From positions 44,505,466 to 44,569,465 of the forward strand of contig OY743183.1 of assembly GCA_963555705.1 (NCBI GenBank): 64,000 nucleotides of DNA, written 5' to 3'. The DNA comes from Ligustrum vulgare. Its lineage: Eukaryota; Streptophyta; Magnoliopsida; Lamiales; Oleaceae. The notes under the pieces were generated by a model that saw nothing but the letters and a program-made list of their open reading frames with translations, was not told the origin of the DNA and ran no database searches. The translations under genes were made by a program, and so were the position numbers. This document shows, one piece after another, positions 1-11,400 of the stretch (within the stretch, counting starts at the first letter, position 1; each line of letters opens with the position of its first letter).

Positions 1-949
1 AATTGAGTACCCAAGGATTTATGTAGACTCTTGCAAAATGATGAAGTAAATTTTTGGTTGCGATAAGACACAATGGATAAGGGAATCCCATGAAGCATTA
101 CAATTTCAGCCACATATAACTCTGAATACTTTTCCATATTATAAGTAGTCTTCACCGGTAGAAAGTGTGCTGACTTAGTAAGACGATCAACGATCACCCA
201 TATAGAATTATAACCCTTCTTCATCTTAGGTAAGGCAACAACAAAATCCATACCTATTCGTTCGTACTTCCACTCCGGAATCATAAGTGGCTGTAATAGG
301 CCAGAAGGTTGTTGATGTTCGGCCTTAACTTCCTGACAAGTGAGAAAATGCTGAACATAATCTGCCACATCCCGACTCATACCAATCCACCAGAAATGTT
401 TCCTCAAATCCCGAGCCATCTTAGTACTCCCAGGGTGAATCGAATAAGGAGTGTTATGAGCTTCCCTCATAATTTCTTGATTCATTATCTTATTATTAGG
501 GACTAACAATCTATTACCGTGCTGAAGGGCACCATCTGTAGTGACAACAAAATCAGTACACTTTCCCTCAGTTACCTCATTTCGAACTTTGGAAGTTTTG
601 GGGTCCCTTAACTGAAGTACCTTGATTCTCTCCAACAATATCGGTTCCAAGGACACGTTGGCAAGATAACCTGACTTGCCTTTGGGGACTATCTCCAACT
701 CTAGCCCTTGGATGTCAATTAGTAGTTGTTTTTGAACTTGTAAGGAAACCATTGTTCCATGACTCTTTCTACTAAGTGCATCAGCTACCTTAGTAGCCTT
801 GCTAGGATGATAATTAATAAAACAGTCATAATTCTTGAAAAGTTCCAACCATCTGCGCTGTCTCATGTTTAGTTCCTTCTGAGTGAAGAAGTATTTGAGA
901 CTTTTATGATTGGTGTAGATCTCACATCTAACCCCGTAAAGATAGTACC
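1..949 (-). CDS. Ty3/gypsy pol fragment: RNase H C-terminus plus integrase N-terminus (partial, runs off the left edge)
   Basis: A minus-strand frame stays open from a stop at about 950 to the window edge. It begins in the RNase H C-terminal region ([19 protein letters not shown] near 925-869, RQRRWLEL, then VADALSRK at about 790-767). It continues into integrase: a zinc-binding stretch near 450-330 and the catalytic core start [11 protein letters not shown] and [14 protein letters not shown] near 260-140. Two odd residues stand out: the RNase H Asp expected in the TDHKSL motif is Asn (TNHKSL), and the integrase motif usually reading SDRDPKFTS reads SYRNQKFTS, so a core Asp is lost. A TGA at about 950, probably from TGG, separates it from upstream pol. 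It is a decayed retroelement gene, not a host gene. Confidence 0.75.
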
Positions 950-1269
950 TTCATGACTTTACTGCAAATTTGACAGCTGCCAACTCGAGGTCATGAGTTG
1001 GATAATTCTTTCCATACTCCTGCAGTTGTCTTGAAGCTTAGGGAATCACTTTGCCATGTTGCATAATAAGACAACTAAGCTCTTTCAATCAAGCATCGCT
1101 ATACATGACGAACCCTTCATTACCTTGTGGAATTGTTAGAATTGTCGCAGTTGTCAACCATGTCTATAACTCTTCAGACCTTTGTTCACAATCCAAGCTC
1201 AATGAAATTTTGTATCATTTCTAGTTAACTTAGCCAAAGGTGATGCAGTCTTGGGAAATCCCTCAACAA

Positions 1270-2000
1270 ACCTCTAGTAGTAATCAGCTAACCCAAGGAA
1301 CTATGAACTTCCTTAACATTAGAGGGCGTTGGCCAGTTTTGAACTGCTTTAATTTTACTTGAGTTAACCTCAATACCCTCCCTTGATACGATATGCCCCA
1401 AGAATGGCACTTTATCCAGCCAGAACTCACACTTCTTAAACTTAGCATATAACTTCTCTTCTCTCAGCTTCTGAAGCAAAATCCTCAAATGCCTTTCACG
1501 TTCTTCCTTAGACCTCGAATAGATCAATATGTCATCAACGAATACTATAACAAATTTATCTAGATATTCTTGAAGGATCTAATGCATTAAGTCCATAAAT
1601 TCTACGGGAGCATTCGTTAACCCAAATGGCATCACCAAGAACTCATAATGTCCATATCTGGAACGAAAAGCTGTCTTTGGAATGTCCTCTTCTTTGATCC
1701 TCAACTGATGGTAACCAGATCGTAGATTGATATTAGAAAAATACCATGAAGCTGATCAAACAAATCCTCAATCCTTGCCAATGGATATTTATTCTCAATT
1801 GTCATCGTGTTCAATTCTTGGTACTATGCAAAGTCTCATAGAACTGTCTTTATTCTTCATGTATAGCACAAGCCCATGGCAAAAAGGTAGTTTGAACAAA
1901 ACCTTTGTCCATGAGATCCTATAACTGCTCTTTGAGCTCTTTAAGTTCTATAGGAGCCATCTGATATTTTGCCTTGGCTATTGGAGCTACCATGGCACAT
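1270..2000 (-). pseudogene. Ty3/gypsy reverse transcriptase remnant
   Basis: The minus strand encodes recognisable RT blocks in broken frames: a [12 protein letters not shown] block near 1720, [21 protein letters not shown] near 1665-1605, the catalytic box FVDDILIYSRS near 1540-1505, and KLYAKFKKCEFWLDKVPFLGHIVS near 1460-1380. An open 79-codon piece covers 1288-1527. Stops and frame changes interrupt it, for example at a TAG near 1580. The FVDD box and the CEFW...FLGH block are typical of plant chromovirus (Tekay/Del-like) RT. The enzyme is certainly non-functional here. Confidence 0.85.
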
Positions 2001-2163
2001 AATAGATGACAAATTCAATTTCTCTTTCAGATGGTAGATCATAAAGATCATTTGGAAACACCTCCTGATATTCTCGAATGATTACAACTTGTTCAAGAGT
2101 ACATCCTATCTTAGGTACTTCAATTACTACAGCAAGGTAAGCCTTACAACCCTTATTCATCAG

Positions 2164-2440
2164 CTAACAAGCCTTCATCGCACACTCTATTAGAATATAA
2201 GGCTTCACCTTAACCCCAACAATGCAAAAAGGGGTTTCGTTTGGACGTTTAAACACTACCTCATTGCAACCGTCGATTGAAGCTTTATATTGTAAAAACA
2301 ATTCCATTCCTAGTATGACATCAAGATCGTAGCTATCCAGTGTTATGAGATCTATCATCTACTCCTTCCCATCCACCGCGATCGGGAAATCTCTCAACAC
2401 ATAACTTGAGTTCAACAGTTCTTCAAATGGTGTTGACAAT
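2164..2440 (-). pseudogene. Ty3/gypsy aspartic protease C-terminal remnant
   Basis: The minus-strand frame at 2164-2358 contains DLDVILGMELFLQYKASIDG, matching the conserved C-terminal protease block (usually VILGMDWL followed by a Y-A-x-I-D/C segment). The upstream half with the catalytic DTG/DSG is in a different, stop-broken frame, and I could not find an intact active-site triplet. Position between the zinc knuckle and RT agrees with a gag-pro-pol order. Confidence 0.65.
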
Positions 2441-2474
2441 ATAAACTTGGTCTCCGGTTGTGGAAATGGATGAT

Positions 2475-2990
2475 TCAGTCTTTTAGTAAATGCGGGACTA
2501 ACACCACGGTTGATGCAACTTTGGCTTCCTCCTTAGACACTGCATAGACTCGTACTTGAGTAGTCTTCATTTTATCTCTGCAATCCTTAGCTATATTCCC
2601 CGGCTTTCCGCAGTTGTAGCAATCGCCCTTACACTCATTTGCAAGATGTCCAGGTTTTCCATACCTAAAGCATACCACCTTTCGTTGAATGCACTAGCCA
2701 AGATGTCCCTTACCACACTTCGGGCCGGCTTTTACTTGTTGTTTGTATGGTTGGTTGGTGATGTTGCTTATTTTCCTGATCACTTCTCCTTTTCTGACCG
2801 TTATTCCATCAATTTGGATTTCTACCCTTGAACTTCTGGCCAGAAGATTGGGTTCTATTCTCTTCTCTATTCATGATTAGTGCCCTTTCCACTAAAAGAG
2901 CTTAGTTGATTACATCTCGTAAGTGGTGAATTCAAAAGCAACTACAACCTGTTAGATTTGAGGTTTAAGTCCTCCCTCAAAACTTCTAGT
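2475..2990 (-). pseudogene. Ty3/gypsy gag remnant with double zinc knuckle
   Basis: The 67-codon minus frame at 2475-2678 holds two CCHC-type knuckles: CFRYGKPGHLANEC, in which the second Cys is Tyr, and CYNCGKPGNIAKDC, in which the His is Asn. Both knuckles therefore lack one metal ligand. It is followed by KMKTTQVRVYAVSKEEA, the usual gag/protease linker. The upstream gag body (about 2690-2990) is only vaguely readable and its N-terminus cannot be traced. Role in the live family: nucleocapsid RNA binding. Confidence 0.75.
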
Positions 2991-3361
2991 CCTTCTCAGC
3001 TTCCTATTTGGACATTACATGCTCTTGTGCCGGTATATTATTCATATTAATTTCTTATTTCACTTAAAGAACTAATAAATACTACTTAAATTTATAATAA
3101 CCATTGTACTTTCACTTTCTCATTCAGATAACAAGGATATACTCGTCATATTCACTAACAACATTCTTAACCTTTAACTTTACAACATTACATATTAACA
3201 TACAAGAATTTACAATACTTGAAACATCAAATAACATTTGGTATTTAAATAAAAACTAACTTACCAGATGATCGAGGAAGATACACTTGTGGCACGACTC
3301 AGTACTAGAACCTTATCAAATAAATATTTTAAAGTCTACAACATCGTTTTTAAAACTCTTA

Positions 3362-3373
3362 GCTCTGATGCAA
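3362..3373 (-). other. Degenerate primer-binding site (initiator tRNA-Met)
   Basis: The plus strand reads GCTCTGATGCAA, a near match to GCTCTGATACCA, the complement of the standard plant PBS TGGTATCAGAGC. It lies 4 bp from the LTR end at 3378 and fixes the element orientation as minus. Confidence 0.7.
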
Positions 3374-3377
3374 AAAA

Positions 3378-5296
3378 TGTAAAACCCCAACTTTAAAGTC
3401 TTAAACCTAGGCATGTTAACTTTCCTTTATTTAAATGAGGACAAAAATCGTTTAAAACCTCAACATTTTTCATTTTCTGTTATAAAATATTACAGAAATA
3501 TTGGCAGAGTCTCCGTGTAGCGGTTTAAAATCTGCCACCGCCAAGCGGTTTAGCAATCATCACCGCAATACTGTTTAATATTCACCACCGTAACAGCGGT
3601 TTAATTCGTGTACGCTGGTGCCCCGTGCTCCATTTCCCACTCACACCTTTCATGGCAAGGAATTTTCTAAAAACTTGGGATACATACATTTTGAGAAAAC
3701 TTGAACTTCCCACATTTTTTTATATTTAAAATCATTTGACTTCCCCAAACTCAATGACAATGCATGCTTGATGATGCAATGACATGATAAAATATATGCT
3801 TAAACATTTTCTTAATAAAACATACATTTATAAAGTCAGTGAAAAGCATCACAAGCAAGTAAATTGCAAGAATATAACTTAAGCACATTGACTCCACGTT
3901 AAATATTTAACTTTGATGAAAATAGGGGAAGATTACTTACATGAAGTCCTTAGAAGCCACCTAACTAAGTTGGCAAGTGGGAGTCTTGGTTGCCCGCGAC
4001 ATCAATGTACCAATTGTCCTAATAATCCCCATTCATTAACAAAATATAACTTTTAGTCTAAAAACATTAACTATTCTTCTAACACTGAACAACACTCTTA
4101 ACCGTGGTTAATGCTACAATGTAACTTACAATTTAACTCAAACATACCCTTAAGCCATATCCAACACATGTAATATCATATTTGCAACAAATGATCCAAT
4201 TTAAATGTTAATTAAGAAATTTTTACTTCTCCATTTACTAAAAGTCAAAACTAGAAAAATTTAATATAACTTACAATTCATGAAAATCACTAGATGCAGA
4301 TTCTGAAATTTATATTAAAGTTTCAAACGAAACCTAACATCAACCAAAACTAACCTAAATTCTTCTATTTCCAATTTCTGAAAATAAGCAATTATAATTA
4401 AAACATAATTCTAGCAGTCAACTAATTTCATAAATCTTATCAAATTCGAAAACTGAATTTAAAACTTTTAATCCAAAATTAACCTAACCATTAGTTAACA
4501 ATTGGATTCACATATTAAAAAATCTAAGAATGAATTAACTAATATGAATAAAGTCATATATATCAAGACATGAAAATTCTCAAATTCCTCAATTTCGAAA
4601 TCTGAAAATCTTAACACACACACACACACACACACATCAATACACGTGTGTGCACGTGAAAGAGTGTGTGTGTAGTGCGTGTGCATGTTTTGAGTGTGCT
4701 GTATGTTGTGCGTGTGTGCGCGCTTTCGGGGAAAGGGGAGGAGTGAAGGGATCCTACCATGTATGGAGTTGTTCGATAGTGGCGGAGGGGTACGGTGGTA
4801 GTGGTCAACTTGGGTAATGTGCTGGCGGGAAGGAGAGGCAGAGAGCGAAAGTTTGTGTGTGAGGCAAGAGAGAGGAGAGACCGAGAGTGATAGGAGTCCA
4901 ACGAGAGAGAGAATCGGGTGAGGTAATTAGATTAGGTTAGGTTTAAGTATAATCTTTTCGCATTTGCAAATTGGTTCCTCATTTCTCTCCATATACATAA
5001 TTAAGTCCATAAGTTTTATTTACTCTCCAATTGCCACTAAACTTTCTCCCTCAACTTTCAATTTAACAAAATAAAATAGAAAGTAGCAAGCTTAGGGAAT
5101 AAAACAATTAATCACATAAAATTGCAAGTAAAAAAATTTATAACTTTCTAATTGGCGCATTGATGGAGAGGGCGTCCAAGTCCTTCCACTGCAAAATAAT
5201 ACAAATTATAGACATGAAAATTATTAATTTAAAATTTATATTAATATCAACATACATATTACGCGGAATTTCGTATCCATGAAAAGCGGTATTACA
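3378..5296 (-). repeat. Ty3/gypsy 5' LTR (1919 bp)
   Basis: Its boundaries are TGTAAAACC at 3378 beside the PBS and GGTATTACA ending at 5296, giving TG...CA on either strand. In element sense it starts TGTAATACCGC, a usual gypsy LTR start. Inside are a cluster of about 33-bp repeats carrying AGCGGTTTA and CACCGC at 3515-3605, a (CA)n tract near 4612-4637, and the GGCAGAGTCTCC motif at 3503-3514 that recurs in other elements of this window. ORFs over the CA tract are repeat artefacts. Confidence 0.75.
4612..4637. repeat. (CA)n microsatellite
   Basis: An uninterrupted CA dinucleotide run lies within the gypsy LTR, followed by imperfect TG-rich sequence to about 4715. Confidence 0.95.
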
Positions 5297-6193
5297 ATTC
5301 CACTCCAGTGGTGCATCCAGAAGCCTCTATTCTAGAGTCTCTTCCAATTGATCCAGTGTCTACCCAACATGAATCTTCCTTTTTCTAATGCTGTAAGTAT
5401 ACTTCCTTTACAACAATTGTTCTCACCGATCATGTATGGATTTACTTACACTTTTTTGCTATTGTAGGGTGATTTGGACCACATATCTCAATCTTCCAAT
5501 CAGATATTTTCTTTAATGGAAGGACGGTAAGTGGTTCCACCAACCGTTCTTCTGGAACGGATCCTCTATCATCGATTTCACCTTCTAACTTTTATGCTTG
5601 GCATGAACTTGTGCTAGAATACACCCATTTTATAGATGGAGACATGATTGAAATTGCATCTAGCAAGACTCTTCCAACTTCAAGAATTGAGCAATAAATT
5701 TCAAGAAATACTGGCTAATCTTTCCACACCCGTGCCTTGACATGCAACAATTATTTTGAGGGGTATTCTGGGTGAAATGCAAGAATTGCTTAATCAATTA
5801 ATCTATCTCCGTGAACGAAAAGAAAAATTGTCAAGCATCGCTCTAGACAATGCCAATCTAATTTCAAATTTTTCAGAGGCCGAGAAAACGATGGAAAAGT
5901 TGAACACCGAGGCAACAAAAGTAAATTCCTCTTTGGAAGATGCTCATGCACGACTTAAGGAAATCCAAACAGAGATTGATTGTTTGGAAATGGCAAAGAC
6001 AACATAGGCTGAAGTTTTATCTCAAGAAGCGGAACGTGTTAAAGTACTTACTTCTCGATATGCTGAGTTGGAGAAAGATTGTTCAAACAAAAAGATGGCT
6101 ATTATGCAGACACAAGAAACAAAAATTCAAGAACAATGGAATATAATCAAAAGTTCCATTTGCTCTTTATTGGAGCAATTCGAGCAACTCTAA
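5297..6193 (+). pseudogene. Unidentified coiled-coil gene fragment
   Basis: I do not recognise the gene. A plausible intron lies at about 5393-5467 (GTAAGT to TGTAG), between coding-like stretches PVVHPEASILESLPIDPVS and GDLDHISQSSNQIFSLMEG. Next comes YAWHELVLEYTHFIDGDMIE in another frame after 5530. From 5756 an open frame (LLNQLIYLRERKEKL...) is heptad-like, rich in Leu, Lys and Glu, and clearly coiled-coil. It is interrupted by a TAG at 6005-6007, after which the coil continues in the same frame to SSICSLLEQFEQL and a stop at 6191-6193. The layout recalls coiled-coil tails of plant-mobile-domain or transposon-derived proteins, but that is a weak guess. It has at least one nonsense codon and an uncertain start. 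Confidence 0.4.
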
Positions 6194-7132
6194 ATTTCTA
6201 TATGTTTTATTCTGTTACATTTCATACATTGTTATAATTTGCCCTTCTTGTATACCTTCTTTTGATCAATCAAAATAGTCTTTCAGCAATTCGTCTTGGT
6301 AGATGAGTCCTTTATCTTTATTTGAGTTGGAAATACCCTTAGGTGACAAATGACATACTTTTGTAGGGCGAAATAAATGTTGAAAATCACTCCGAGCAAA
6401 CAAAGTAATAAAGCACATGCTTAAATTAAAAGACCAAATATTAGGCCAAAAGTGGGCCTTTGCAAGCGAGATAATCTTAGGCAAAACCTTCATACGACTA
6501 AATAATCATATTTACTGTATTGCCTTTCCTACGCCCAATTAGTGTCTTTTGAGGGACACATCCAACTTTTAGATCTTTGTGAAATTACCCCCAAGTCTAC
6601 AAGGGCCTTTCTTTCCAAGTAATCCTTTTTGTTAGCTTCATTTTACAGCTCAAATTCCAGGCCGAATGCAGCCATTATGTCCTTCAATGGTGCTAGTGCT
6701 TCTTAGTTTTAGGGTTGTCAGATTATTGAATTAAAACACCGTTTTCTCTTTTGAAGACTTTTATCGTCATTACAATTCTAAAATTCCTATTGAATTTAGA
6801 GGATTTTTAATTGAATTATTGTTCTTCACGTTCCGCCTGCATTAACATGCCATATTGTTGCTTAAATTGATAAAATAGTAATTGTGACCTCACTACTCCA
6901 ACTCGTGCGATGCATGAGTAGTGTTTACAATTATGTACTATCATGAACAATCAAACATAACATTTTGTCAAATTATGACTCCTCAGTTGTCATACAATTT
7001 AGAAAATGAATTTGTAGATTTTGTGAGTTTGTTGGGTATTATATTAAAATTTTAGTTTTATCTAAAGTATGCATGATTTAAAAATTGGGACGAAAGTTAA
7101 CCCACAAAAGGAAAATTTAAAAATAGATTGTT
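6194..7132. other. Non-coding AT-rich stretch, nothing recognised until the solo LTR
   Basis: There is no ORF with family features. The last 100 bp (about 7030-7132) belong to a degenerate repeat whose other copies are at 8640-8790 and 8930-9080; the solo LTR interrupts it. ATTGT at 7128-7132 is the left target duplication of that LTR. Confidence 0.5.
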
Positions 7133-8546
7133 GATAAGTGTTATATTAACGTTTATTTGATGCACTTATATCCTTGAATACGCAATAATGTGATTCTATC
7201 TAAGTATTATTAATGCATTTTATATTTTATATTGTATAGGATCATAAAAGAAGAGAAAAGAATAAAAAAGGACCAAAATGCACGCAAAACTGAAGATTGG
7301 GGACTTAGGTGCAAATACAGTTACGGCCGTAAGGTAACAAAGTCACGGCCGTAAAAGTGTTGTTGAAGCAGGAAGAAAATCAGCAGAAACCTCTTTACGC
7401 CCGTAAGTGGATAAGTTACGGCCGTAACTTCAATTTGGGAGAATTATGCAGAAATAGTGCTACGGCCGTAAAAGGAAATTCACGGCCGTAACTATTCAAG
7501 TAAAAAATTTCCATATTTAATTATTTCCATAATTTTGGGATTTCTTGATCCCAAAGCTAGGGCACGAAATTGAGGCTATAAAAAGGGAATTTCATGACAA
7601 GAAAAAGAGACTTTTATTATTTGTGAAAGAGGCTACACATTGAGGAAAATTGAGAGCAAAATATAGAGCATTCTTTGGAGATTTTCGAGTGCAAGAATAT
7701 CGACAACAATGGAATTCATGAAGCAACTTGAAGAATCTACCACAACCATGCTAGGCTAAATTTCAGATCTTGTTCAAAGGGGAAGTTGTGTCAATTTAAT
7801 TATGTTATTTTCTTTTCCTACAAATTAGTAGTGTGAATTTATTCCTTTATTTCAATTGTTGGATTATTATGTTCTGAATGTTCAATTGAATTTATTTGAT
7901 TAATAGTTTAATTTGGCCAATTGGATTATTGATCTTTGGATTCGTGAATATGCTATGTTTAGATTCTTGATCCGTAATTGTCATTGAATCTTTACTTTAG
8001 TAGCTAATAAATCTCGTGCAGGTTTAGTAATAATTCAACTTGGATTGATTAATTCGAGCTTGTGTAATTAACGATCCAATTCAATCTATTCTTCTAAATT
8101 TTCATACTAGTCGTGCATTAAATCCTAAGAGCTTGTTTAGGATTGTCCATTGCTAGAATTGGTTCAAAGAGCTTATTTTGAATCAATACACATAAGGAAG
8201 AATTTAGATAATCAGAGCTTGTTGATTATTTATGATTGATAATTGAATTAGGAATAGAAACACGTTACAAGGAAAAGTATAACATTAATTGAGGGCACAA
8301 CCGAACCCGAGAACAAGATTTCTTCTCATATTAATTCTCTAGTCATATTTAATTATTTATTTTATGCATAGTTTTCATTCAAGCAATTCAAACAACAAAA
8401 CCCCCCATTCCATTCTAATTGATCGAACAACTAAAATTAGTTTCCGTTCTTCGTGGGATCGACCCTTACTCTCACTACTACATTATTAATTAATATTTAG
8501 CGAGTAAGGAATTATTTATTATTTTGGTGCATTGCGACACGCATCA
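7133..8546 (+). mobile_element. Solo LTR (Ty3/gypsy, Tat/Ogre/Athila-like), 1414 bp
   Basis: It starts TGATAAGTG and ends CACGCATCA, and is flanked by the perfect 5-bp duplication ATTGT (7128-7132 and 8547-8551). There is no coding region or PBS. The strand is inferred from a TATA box at 7577-7585 (TATAAAAAG) and from a late GTGGGATCGACCC block, which in Tat/Athila-type LTRs lies near the 3' end. Five perfect ACGGCCGT palindromes plus one variant cluster at 7320-7492. It was probably left by LTR-LTR recombination that deleted the internal region. Confidence 0.85.
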
Positions 8547-8551
8547 ATTGT

Positions 8552-9295
8552 TAAGGATCAGTAACTACAATGATTTTAAAAAAAGTGAGCATTCATTTTT
8601 GGATGCACATTTTGCCAGTTATTATATGATTTTTAAAATGCATGTTTGTATTTTTTTTATGAGCTTTTCATAATGGTACATTAAAATTCTTAGTTTTGTC
8701 TAGAATGCACATGTTAAAAATGGATGAAAGTTGACCCGTGAAAAAAATGAAAAAATATATTGTTAAGAGACCATTTTAAATTGCTATAAATTTTATTACA
8801 ATTGACGGTTTTTTAATTCAAATATAATACGGTGAAGTGCTATGTGAGAACTTCACATTCATATCAAGATCATTCTATAACTACTTCATTTGAGCAAACA
8901 AAATAAGGGGTGGTAACAAATGAAAAGTGGATTTTGAGAAGGCATTTTAGTAGTTTTTATGAGCTCTTCGAAGTGGCACATTAAAAACTTTATTTTGTAT
9001 ATAGTGCATATGTCAAAATGAAGCAAAAATTGATACATAATAAAAATGAAAATACATTGTTCTTCTGGGAAGCCTGCTCCGAGTAAACTTGCGATTCTCT
9101 TAGGTGGATGACAATTTTAAAAGGCTATAACTTTTGCTTTTGACAGTTTTTTAATTCGAAAATAATATGGAAAAGTACTGTGAGAACCACATAAATTAAG
9201 AAATACATAGTTACGGAGGATTAAAAGAAGAGATAAAGGAATGAATCACTGTGGGAAATAGTGAATCCATATTGGCGAAGGAAAGCCATTACTGT
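8552..9295. repeat. Degenerate local tandem repeat, about 300-bp unit
   Basis: Two diverged copies (about 8640-8880 and 8930-9200) share ATGAGCTCTTC-like, TGCACATG/TGCATATG, GGATGAAAGTTGACC-like and GGTTTTTTAATTC-like blocks in the same order. Part of a third copy is at 7030-7127, left of the solo LTR. Family unknown; no coding potential seen. Confidence 0.55.
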
Positions 9296-9560
9296 GGATG
9301 AGGACCCCAGCACGGCCTCAGATATGAGCAGGGGAAAGCCATTACCGTGCATGTTTTAATCGACCTTGATGCAACATACCCTTACAAGCCTAAATAGAAT
9401 GGAACTAATTTGATAGAAAATTGAAGTACACAAGATATATCTGCGTACACACTAGAGAGTAAAGTCCATGTTTTTAGAAACCACGATGTCAATTTAGTCA
9501 AAGTCCAATGGGGTAAATAAAATAGTAATATAGTAAGTTTAAATTTTGAGGACGAAATTA

Positions 9561-9573
9561 TTTTAAGGGGGTA
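9561..9573 (+). other. Polypurine tract before LTR A
   Basis: TTTTAAGGGGGTA follows GAGGACGAAATTA, the conserved 3' end of chromovirus-type internal regions. LTR A starts at 9577 (TCATAGCGGTCGAG). The same tract precedes LTR B, and its complement is in the LOG-bearing element at 53682-53710. Confidence 0.7.
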
Positions 9574-10997
9574 AGGTCATAGCGGTCGAGATATTTCCAG
9601 CTAATTTTTAAATAATTATTTAATTCCTAAAAAGTGTCGCTACGACTTCTCCCAATTATTTTAAAAACGTGCTCCTCTAGCCATCATTACGTGAAATTAA
9701 ATTTATTTTAAATCTTAGTCAAATTCCAATTTTTATCAAAAGTATTCCAATATCACAATTTATTTTTAAAGTCCAAGTTTTAATCTTCTTAAGTCCAAAC
9801 TTCAATTATTTTAATTCAATCCAACTTCTTAAGCCCAGATGTTATTACCAATCAGTCAAGCCCATTTAAAAACCCAATCATTTTTTTCTTGGCCCAACCA
9901 ATTTAACAACTTCTTCTTCCCCAAGTCTTTCCTTACACAACCGATACTCACTTCCAAAATTATTGCAAGTCTTCCATAAACCAAGATTTACTCTAACTTA
10001 CAAAAAGTTATTACAAACTTGTTTATAACTCATCCCCTCATCTCATCATCCAAACCCACTCGCACAAGACCTCCAGCAAAGGTATAATTTATCACAATTT
10101 CTACTTCTCCCTTCCTACGATAGTCGAACTTGGTATCTGCATCACCCAACCAATTCACATTTTACAGCATCGCCCGAACCACCATTACACCGCCTTGTCA
10201 AAATTTGAACTTTCTAGTACCGACCGAACTCCACCACCTCCACCAGCAGCCATCTCTATTGCCGACCATACCCGCCTATCGCCCCTACCACAACTGGCTG
10301 CCAATCTGCAAAACACCAAGAAACGAACACCATCGAACCTCAAGCACCACTGCCACCGCTAATATTGACACCAAGGCCAAAACTACCATTACAACCCTAT
10401 CGATCCCGTCACCACGCTGCAATCAGATTCAAGCACACACATATCCTTCAGCCAACATCACAAACTCAGACCATGACCAAGCCACCACCATCTTTGAGAA
10501 TCACTACCTTCTTCACCAAAATTCATTCCCCTAAACTTCAAAAATCTATAGCTGACTCAAACATAATTTGGAAAAAGCTGACATAACCACAAGCAAAGAA
10601 GTCCCCACAACCCAATACATTGCAGCCACCGAGAAGCATCCTGAAATAGCAACGTCCATCATCGTTGACCAAAACCACTGCCAAACTGTAATCTCAAACT
10701 AATTTCCAAATCGAGCCTTAAACCATCATACCCAAAACAACCAAGAAAACAAGTTAACCCAAACACTTACCTCGAACCCCAATCCGTACGACTAGACTTT
10801 CGCCAGAGGAATCCCAATTCAAAAACTCAAATCCACCTTGGTTTACATTCGTTTTGCACCCAAATTAGTCCTAAGTTCTGCTCAATTCCACCACCCTATC
10901 CACCTCCGTCGTCGCCAAGTGATGGCGGCACTACCACTGTTATCGAGCCGGTGTAAGGGCACTGGCAATGACCTTGATTCGCGAGGGTGTCCTCCCC

Positions 10998-11041
<44 letters not shown>
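10998..11041. repeat. (AG)n microsatellite in LTR A
   Basis: A run of AG dinucleotides follows GTGTCCTCCCCTTA. The corresponding place in LTR B holds an (AT)n(AG)n compound tract. Confidence 0.95.
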
Positions 11042-11044
<3 letters not shown>

Positions 11045-11199
11045 GGTTTTGATAGTTTAAAACTTAAGATTTTTTTGAAAAATTTCTCTTTTAGTCCCTC
11101 AACTTCTAAAATTATTTAATTCAATCCCTGAAGTTTTAAAGTATTTACTTTCATCCAAATATTTTACTAAATTTAATAGTTAGTCTCTAACACTAGTAC

Positions 11200-11400
11200 A
11201 GAAACAGGAATACGCGTCGGCTGGAAAACGGAATACGCGTCTGTTGTAGCGGCGACGCATCGGTTGTAAACCGACGCCCAAAGTCAGTTTTGGGCATTGG
11301 TTCTAATTTCGAACCGACGCCTAAAGAAAAAAAATAACTTTGGGCGTCGGTTCTAAATTTAGAACCGACGCCCAAAACTTTTTTTTATTATTATTATATG
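11200..11400. repeat. CACTA left subterminal repeats, including a 38-bp perfect palindrome
   Basis: Several GCGTCGGTT motifs occur in both orientations. At 11339-11376 the half TTTGGGCGTCGGTTCTAAA is followed at once by its exact reverse complement. A weaker inverted pair lies at 11301-11332. Known CACTA elements use such subterminal motifs as accessory-transposase binding sites; that role is inferred here. Confidence 0.85.

Larger units (their letters stand above)
1..5296 (-). mobile_element. Ty3/gypsy LTR retrotransposon (chromovirus-like), 5' portion, degenerate
   Basis: Read on the minus strand, this is LTR, primer-binding site, gag, protease, reverse transcriptase, RNase H and integrase. 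Integrase follows RNase H, which is the Ty3/gypsy order. The left window edge cuts it inside integrase, so the second LTR lies outside. The LTR is 3378-5296, bounded by TG and CA, and a degenerate tRNA-Met PBS abuts it. Many internal stop codons make it inactive. The base run ATTCC directly after the LTR at 5297-5301 should reappear beyond the distant LTR if the target duplication survives. Confidence 0.88.

Noticed and set aside
10130..10586. Proline/threonine-rich open frames in LTR A, with a similar set in LTR B at 27276-27773
   Set aside because: They are within LTRs, the frames are not conserved between the two copies, and there is no domain; open only because of C-rich, stop-poor composition.
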